From contig QEOQ01000439.1 in the NCBI GenBank assembly GCA_010279815.1, forward strand, positions 72,557 through 118,186: a stretch of DNA of 45,630 nucleotides, read 5' to 3'. This DNA is from Brachionus plicatilis (taxonomy: Eukaryota; Rotifera; Eurotatoria; Ploima; Brachionidae). A program made the position numbers and the translations under genes. The notes beneath the pieces were generated by a model that saw nothing but the letters and a program-made list of their open reading frames with translations, searched no databases and was not told the origin of the DNA. Every line of letters starts with the position of its first letter. The first letter of the stretch is position 1. Below, piece after piece: positions 40,510 to 45,630 of this stretch.

Positions 40510-41039
40510 GTAAGCGTTTTTTAATTTTAATGAACAACTCTAAATGATGTTGAGTCGGGTGAACAAACGATATGATCTTTTGTGAGTTTAAAATTTAATT
40601 TATTTTAATAAAGTAAAGAATTTTCACATCTTCAATATTTAATGTTCGAGGAAGAGCTGAGCAGTCCCAAAATAATTATTATTTTCTTGGAAATTCATGC
40701 TGAGAAATGAAGTTATCTAATTACTATTTTTTTTTAAGACAGAAATTAGGATTATTAAATAAATGGGACATTTTTGAACAGTAAAAGATTATTTGATGTA
40801 TTTTTTTTTAGTTTTTCAAAATACTTTTTTCTAAATTTAGAAAAAATAATAGAGAATTATCAGCTCAAAAACTCTAAATTTTTAATTAATATTTTGGTTT
40901 ATAAAATTTTATTCTTTAAATAGTTTTTTTCTTTTTTTTAAAAATCCTAATTTTTAGAAAAAAATAATTTCAACAATATTTTCAAAATTAGTCCGAAATT
41001 ATAGTTTTGGTCAAAAAAAATAAGAAATATAGCTGGACT

Positions 41040-41360
41040 CGGAAATAAAAATGGCGGGGGTGAAGTCTAGAGTAAAATATTTGCACAAAACCTATATTAA
41101 AAAATTGAACACCAATTTTATTTCAATTATTGAGAATTATTTTTAAAAAAAGTTTAAAATTTTTGAACTTAATTTGTCAAATATAACAAAATGCAAAAAA
41201 ATAAATAAATATTTTATTTAGAAGGATAGGTCGTTGATAGAAAATTACAAAATGTTAAGTTTTTTACTTTTTTTAAAGAATTAAATAAATTTTTTTGTTA
41301 ATTTTCAGAAAACTATAATTTCTTTTTTTGTTTCTACAGACTTCACCGCCACATTCCTTA
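41040..41360. repeat. Inverted-repeat element around AATGGCGGGGGTGAAGTCT
   Basis: AATGGCGGGGGTGAAGTCT (41050-41068) is repeated inverted as AGACTTCACCGCCACATT (about 41338-41355). AAATTATAGTTTT lies outside the left arm and its reverse complement, AAAACTATAATTT, just inside the right arm. The local GC is unusual here. Probably a small non-autonomous element; a 31-codon ORF from its ATG is not convincing. Confidence 0.5.
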
Positions 41361-44019
41361 GTCTTTTAAAAATTTATGTCATTTAAAATTTTCTCAATTA
41401 AAATAGCAAGTTAAATTTTTATTATTTTAATTCTTAATATTTAAATATTTAATTTATTGCATAATTTAATTTTTTTAATTTTTTTTCTATTTTCATCTAT
41501 TCATTTTTTATTTTCAATATTCTCCACAAAATTAATTTTTACTCAAATTTTAAATATTTTATTGAAATATTTATTTCTCAACAGCCCAAAGCTCTATTCA
41601 AATTATTTTTTAAAAAAAAATAAACAATATTTTTTACTAGCATAAATTGTTTAGAAAAAAAAGTTTTTAATGACTTTTTTTTCAAATAATAAAAGATTTT
41701 GTTCATTTCGAATTGATTTAATCTTTAATTTGCAAATTTTTAAACATCCAAAAAATACTGAAAGAAAATAATTGCTTTTCTAAATATCAAGCATAATCTG
41801 ATTATACATCATGATATCCTAATGAATTTTATGTTTTTTTAGATCAATATTGCAAAAATTTAACTTTCTAATTATATTACTTTTTTATTAGTAATTATGG
41901 CAAGTGATCCCAAAACTAATTTTTTCCAGCCGATAGTAATTATGTTAACAAGATTAAAAATGATATAAAAATAGTTTATCGGCCGAAAAATGAATTTAGA
42001 AAAAATTATTTTCAACATTTATTTGTCTATTTTTTCTTTAGAATTTTTTTAAAATTAATCAAAAATATTTTTAATTTTTTTTGATCAAATTTCCATTAGA
42101 CACATATTTTTCTAATTTGATTGTATAACTTGATTGTGTTCTTGATGTAGATTCAGAAATCTAAAGAGAAAAGAAAGAAAATTTGTCATTTTGAAAAAAA
42201 ATATTTTATTTTTGTTACGAGGACAAAAAATTTTAAATTTCCAAATTAGTAATTAGTATTGTCTCAGACATTTAATTGAAATTCAAAAAAAAATTCGACC
42301 ATAATCTTTACTGTCAAATAGGTCAGCTCAGATCATATTAAAAAAAAATATTTTTAGAAAATTTCTCAATTAATTAAGAAAAAAATGTCAATTTTTAACT
42401 AGAACAAGATTTTAATTATAAATTATTTTTTTGGGATTATGACACTTTTAAGTTTGAGTTTTTAGACCCTAATAATTTTACCAAAATTAAAAATTTTCGA
42501 ATTTGACAATACTTTTTTTTATTAAATAAAGTTCATAGTAAAACATATAAATTATTTTATATTTTCTGATAGATAACAACATGAGGATAAAAATAAATTA
42601 TAGATCGTAGTTTTACAAGGTTTTTTTGTTTTGAAGCATTATATCATGAAAAACATATGATCAGTTTAAAACATTATTTTTAGAAATTTAATAATTAATT
42701 AATTCTTAATGTTCATTATTAGTTTTTTTCTTTAACTTACTTTCTTTTAAAATTTTCTAGTTGACTTTATCTTTCTATTTAAGTTTATTTACAATATGTG
42801 TTTGAAAGTCTCTTTCCTTTAGAGTTTTTCAATCGAACTAGAGTCCATGTGAAAAATTTTTTCTATTAAATTGTGAAAATCCATTGCTCATCAATTTGTC
42901 CACGCTGCAAGATTATTCTAATTCAAAATCAGATTCAAATTTCAATTTTTTTATATTTTTTTTTTGTTAATTTAAGTTAATAAATTAGTATTCAAAAAAA
43001 ATATTTTTTTCACTCTTTATTTTCTCGGGTATTTGGGGTAAGAAGGTTTAAATTTAAATGTTGTATTTTTTAAACACAATAAAGTCTTTGAATTCATTTT
43101 TACATCAATCAATTTAATAATATTTTTGAATTAGATTTATTAGTTCTATATTTGTTACACATTTGATAAATTAAAAGTTCTTTTATTTTGCAAAAATATT
43201 TTTTTTCTTAATTTAGCGAAAAATAGACGAAAAATTAGATATCAAAGTTTATTCATTCTGAGGAGAAATATTCCGACCATGTCCAGTCAACTCATTTTTC
43301 AAGAAATATAGGATCTTCAAATTTATTTTTCGAACCTCTTTTTTGTCTTAATCAAGATCATCGTTTATTTAGTCATGTTCATCCATAAAATCTGCATCAT
43401 TATAAATTTAATTTTTTTTAATTTTTAGAAGTATCAAATCAATTTCGTAAGAAAATAAAGAAAATAATGAAAAATTTTTCTTTAAAAAAGTCTTGAATTT
43501 TTTTAATTTTAATTTTTTGTGAATTGAGTTTAATTTTTGATAAGAAAAAATAAGCTCAACTTGAAGTTGCTCTTTTTTTAGGTAATTTTTAATAAACAGT
43601 TTCACCAAAATTTGTAGGAAAATAAATTCAACCAATTTTTTTTATAAATACCATTATTTGAACAAGTCGTGGATGGTCACATCCCTAATCTATTGATTTA
43701 TTTATGACTTTTAAAAAAATTCAAAAAACAATATAGTGTTTTTTCCCATTTGTTCACGAAATTAATCAATTTTTAAACTACTACTATCCTCTCGTACATA
43801 ATGACTAAAAAAAAATAAAATAAATAATTATTAAAAATCAAAATTAAGGAAAATAGAATATTTTTTTATTTTGAATTTTTTTATTCTTAAAAGTACCTGA
43901 AAAGATTATTCGTCTTATGAAATCATTAGGACTTCTTTAAAACTCTTAAAAAGAATTTGGTTCGGCAAAATGTGTATAATTTTTTTTATTCATTAGTTGT
44001 TATTAATAAAAATAAAATT
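41361..44019. other. AT-rich stretch, no gene seen
   Basis: A small hairpin pairs CCGATA (41930) with TATCGG (41979). All longer frames look like random AT-rich reading. Confidence 0.4.
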
Positions 44020-44522
44020 TTCCTAAATTTTTTTAATGTGTCGTTTTAGTTTAGTACAAAATTGGAGAGTACTAAAACCAAAGTATTTGCATCCAAGGAA
44101 TCGAAAGTTAAAATTAAAATTATTTTTAAATTTTTACATTTTCATATTTTTATAGTTTCTAATATTTTTGTGTCATATATTTTTGGGAATTTCAAATTCA
44201 AACTGAAGAAAAATTCTTCATTATTTGATAAATTAAAATTAAAGTTAATAAAAGAAAATACTGCAAGATACTTTGATACACCTTTTTTTGCATAAAACAA
44301 ATTTTATTTTTTTTAGTGAATCTTATTATTGATGTTTTATATTTTTCATTTTTTTTTCACATTGGAAAAATTATTTTAGGGAAAAAAGGTTTAAAAGATT
44401 GTTCCAGACTTTTTTAATGACTTGGACCTTAATTTGGTACTTTTAAACAACTCTGGGTTTTAGTACTGTCAAATTTTGTACTAAAATAAACCGACACATT
44501 AAAAAAATTTAAGAAAATTTTA
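44020..44522. repeat. Inverted pair of CCGACACATT repeats
   Basis: 44020-44081 is an inverted copy of 44455-44522 (shared block TTTTTTTAATGTGTCG and GTACAAAATT..GAGAGTACTAAAACC / GACAGTACTAAAACC). The 370 bp between them are AT-rich; a 77-codon frame there partly overlaps the left arm and is not convincing. Confidence 0.65.
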
Positions 44523-45630
44523 TTTTTTTTATCAAGAAGTAAAAAAAAATTATTTTCATTTTGCCGGACCAAATCCTTTTAAGGATTTTTAAAGGAGTCC
44601 TAATAATTTATTAAGAAGAATGATCTTTTTAGGTACTTTTAATAGTTTTGGCTACACTCTTAAATTTTAATTCTAGAATACTAAAATACACCGACACATT
44701 AAAAATAAAAAAATTTAAGAAAATTTTATTTTTATCAACAAAAACTAAAAAAAAAAATTTTAATCATAATAAATATTACAGTAATTGGTAGGATCTAGAT
44801 TATTCGGTAGGATTTGGTAGTACCAAACTACACCGACATATTAAAAAAATTTTAACAAAACTTTATTTTTATCATCAAAAACTAAAAAAAATTATTTTCA
44901 TTTTGCCGGATTTTTTAAAGGCGATTTTTTATTTTTTAACTAAAATTACTGAAACTTTAACTAAAATTACTAGAAAAAATTTTTTTTTCCTAAATTTGCA
45001 TTACTGATATTATTCTTATTAATTTTTCTAAATCGTATTAAAATTATAAATTAAGCATAATTTTACTTTAAAAAAACTAAAAATCAGCAGACAGACGTTT
45101 AACTCGATTTTGAGCATCTTTTTAAGCCAGAAAAGGATGTTTTGTACAATTAGATTATTTTTTTTTGAATTAGAACAATATTTGGATAAATAAGAATATT
45201 ATGGTATGAATTTTGATGAAAAATGTGAGTTCTGTAATCTGTTTTCTAATTAAGATCTCAATAATTCTTTGCTTATTACAATTTAGTTCATATAGAGACA
45301 AAGTATAGATTAAAATTTTTAAAAAAGTTAAATGAAATTTTTTTTTTTTAAATTTAATTTAATATTGAAAAAACTAGCATCAAACTTGATTTTTAAAATA
45401 AATTCACATTTTTAAATTAATTAAGCAATTTTATGAAATGTAAGTCATTTTTATATTCATCTAGTAAAATTGGTAAAAAATCAGTAATTTTAGTTAATGA
45501 ATTAGCACACGCCATTTTTAAAGGAGTCCTAATAATTTATTTAGAAGAATGATCTTTTTAGGCACTTTTATACAACTCTGGATTTTAGTCCTGTCAAATT
45601 TTGTACTAAAATACACCGACACATTAAAAA
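44455..45630. repeat. Repeat X (copy B) and surrounding CCGACACATT repeats
   Basis: ACCGACACATTAAAAA-type blocks occur at 44491, 44691, 44833 and 45616. GGAGTCCTAATAATTTATT with the following AGAAGAATGATCTTTTTAGG occurs at about 44594 and 45519. Between them, 44930-45513 is an uninterrupted copy of the repeat that hosts the 15-19 kb nest. The array runs off the end of the window. Confidence 0.75.

Noticed and set aside
41457..41645. 62-codon hydrophobic frame rich in F, L and I
   Set aside because: Such sequences arise by chance in T-rich DNA; no start context or relative was seen.
44062..44295. 77-codon frame beginning at a TTG
   Set aside because: It lacks an ATG at its start, overlaps an inverted-repeat arm and is lysine/phenylalanine-rich noise.

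Overview
The window is very AT-rich eukaryotic DNA with scattered genes, long intergenic spaces and many transposon remnants. Three things point to an invertebrate animal. The gene set has an FCHO-type F-BAR endocytic protein, a BRAT1-like HEAT protein and a NACHT/WD-repeat (NWD-type) protein. At least one likely intron is only 46 bp. The repeats (Penelope with GIY-YIG, Tc1, CR1-like LINE, hAT-type short elements) are typical animal elements. A monogonont rotifer or another small AT-rich spiralian would fit, but I cannot fix the taxon from sequence alone.

Layout. 1-2.1 kb: a 30-bp palindromic tandem repeat, then two large inverted-repeat elements. 3.9-4.4 kb: a foldback element with TA at its ends. 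4.5-11.4 kb (+): the 3' part of an NWD-like gene, reconstructed as four exons whose reading phases all fit. Its 3.4-kb intron holds a decayed hAT BED-finger remnant and a hAT-like short element with an 8-bp target duplication. 11.7-15.1 kb: repeat-derived sequence and a broken coding remnant. 15.1-19.2 kb: a nest of elements inside a host repeat (called repeat X here, with a second copy at 44.9-45.5 kb). The nest contains a Penelope-like element (RT thumb, CX2C region, GIY-YIG and a candidate hammerhead ribozyme), a 334-bp insert inside it, a Tc1 element with a damaged catalytic residue, and a 5'-truncated CR1-like LINE.

19.6-21.6 kb (+): intact single-exon BRAT1-like gene ending in DCY. 23.0-25.3 kb: a LINE 3' fragment and three short elements with 8- or 9-bp target duplications. 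The one at 24117-24880 carries a decayed copy of a small C2H2 zinc-finger ORF whose open relative lies at 28393-28611. 32.2-33.7 kb (+): F-BAR/FCHO gene, apparently without the mu-homology domain, followed by a ~123-bp tandem array. 34.3-44 kb: AT-rich DNA with no convincing gene; only a possible minus-strand exon, a possible micro-exon and a few hairpins. 44.0-45.6 kb: copies of repeat X and a related CCGACACATT repeat.

The host genes do not form an operon or pathway; they are independent animal genes. The most novel material is the zinc-finger-bearing element family and the Penelope/LINE nest, whose history can be read from target duplications and an empty-site copy in the same window.
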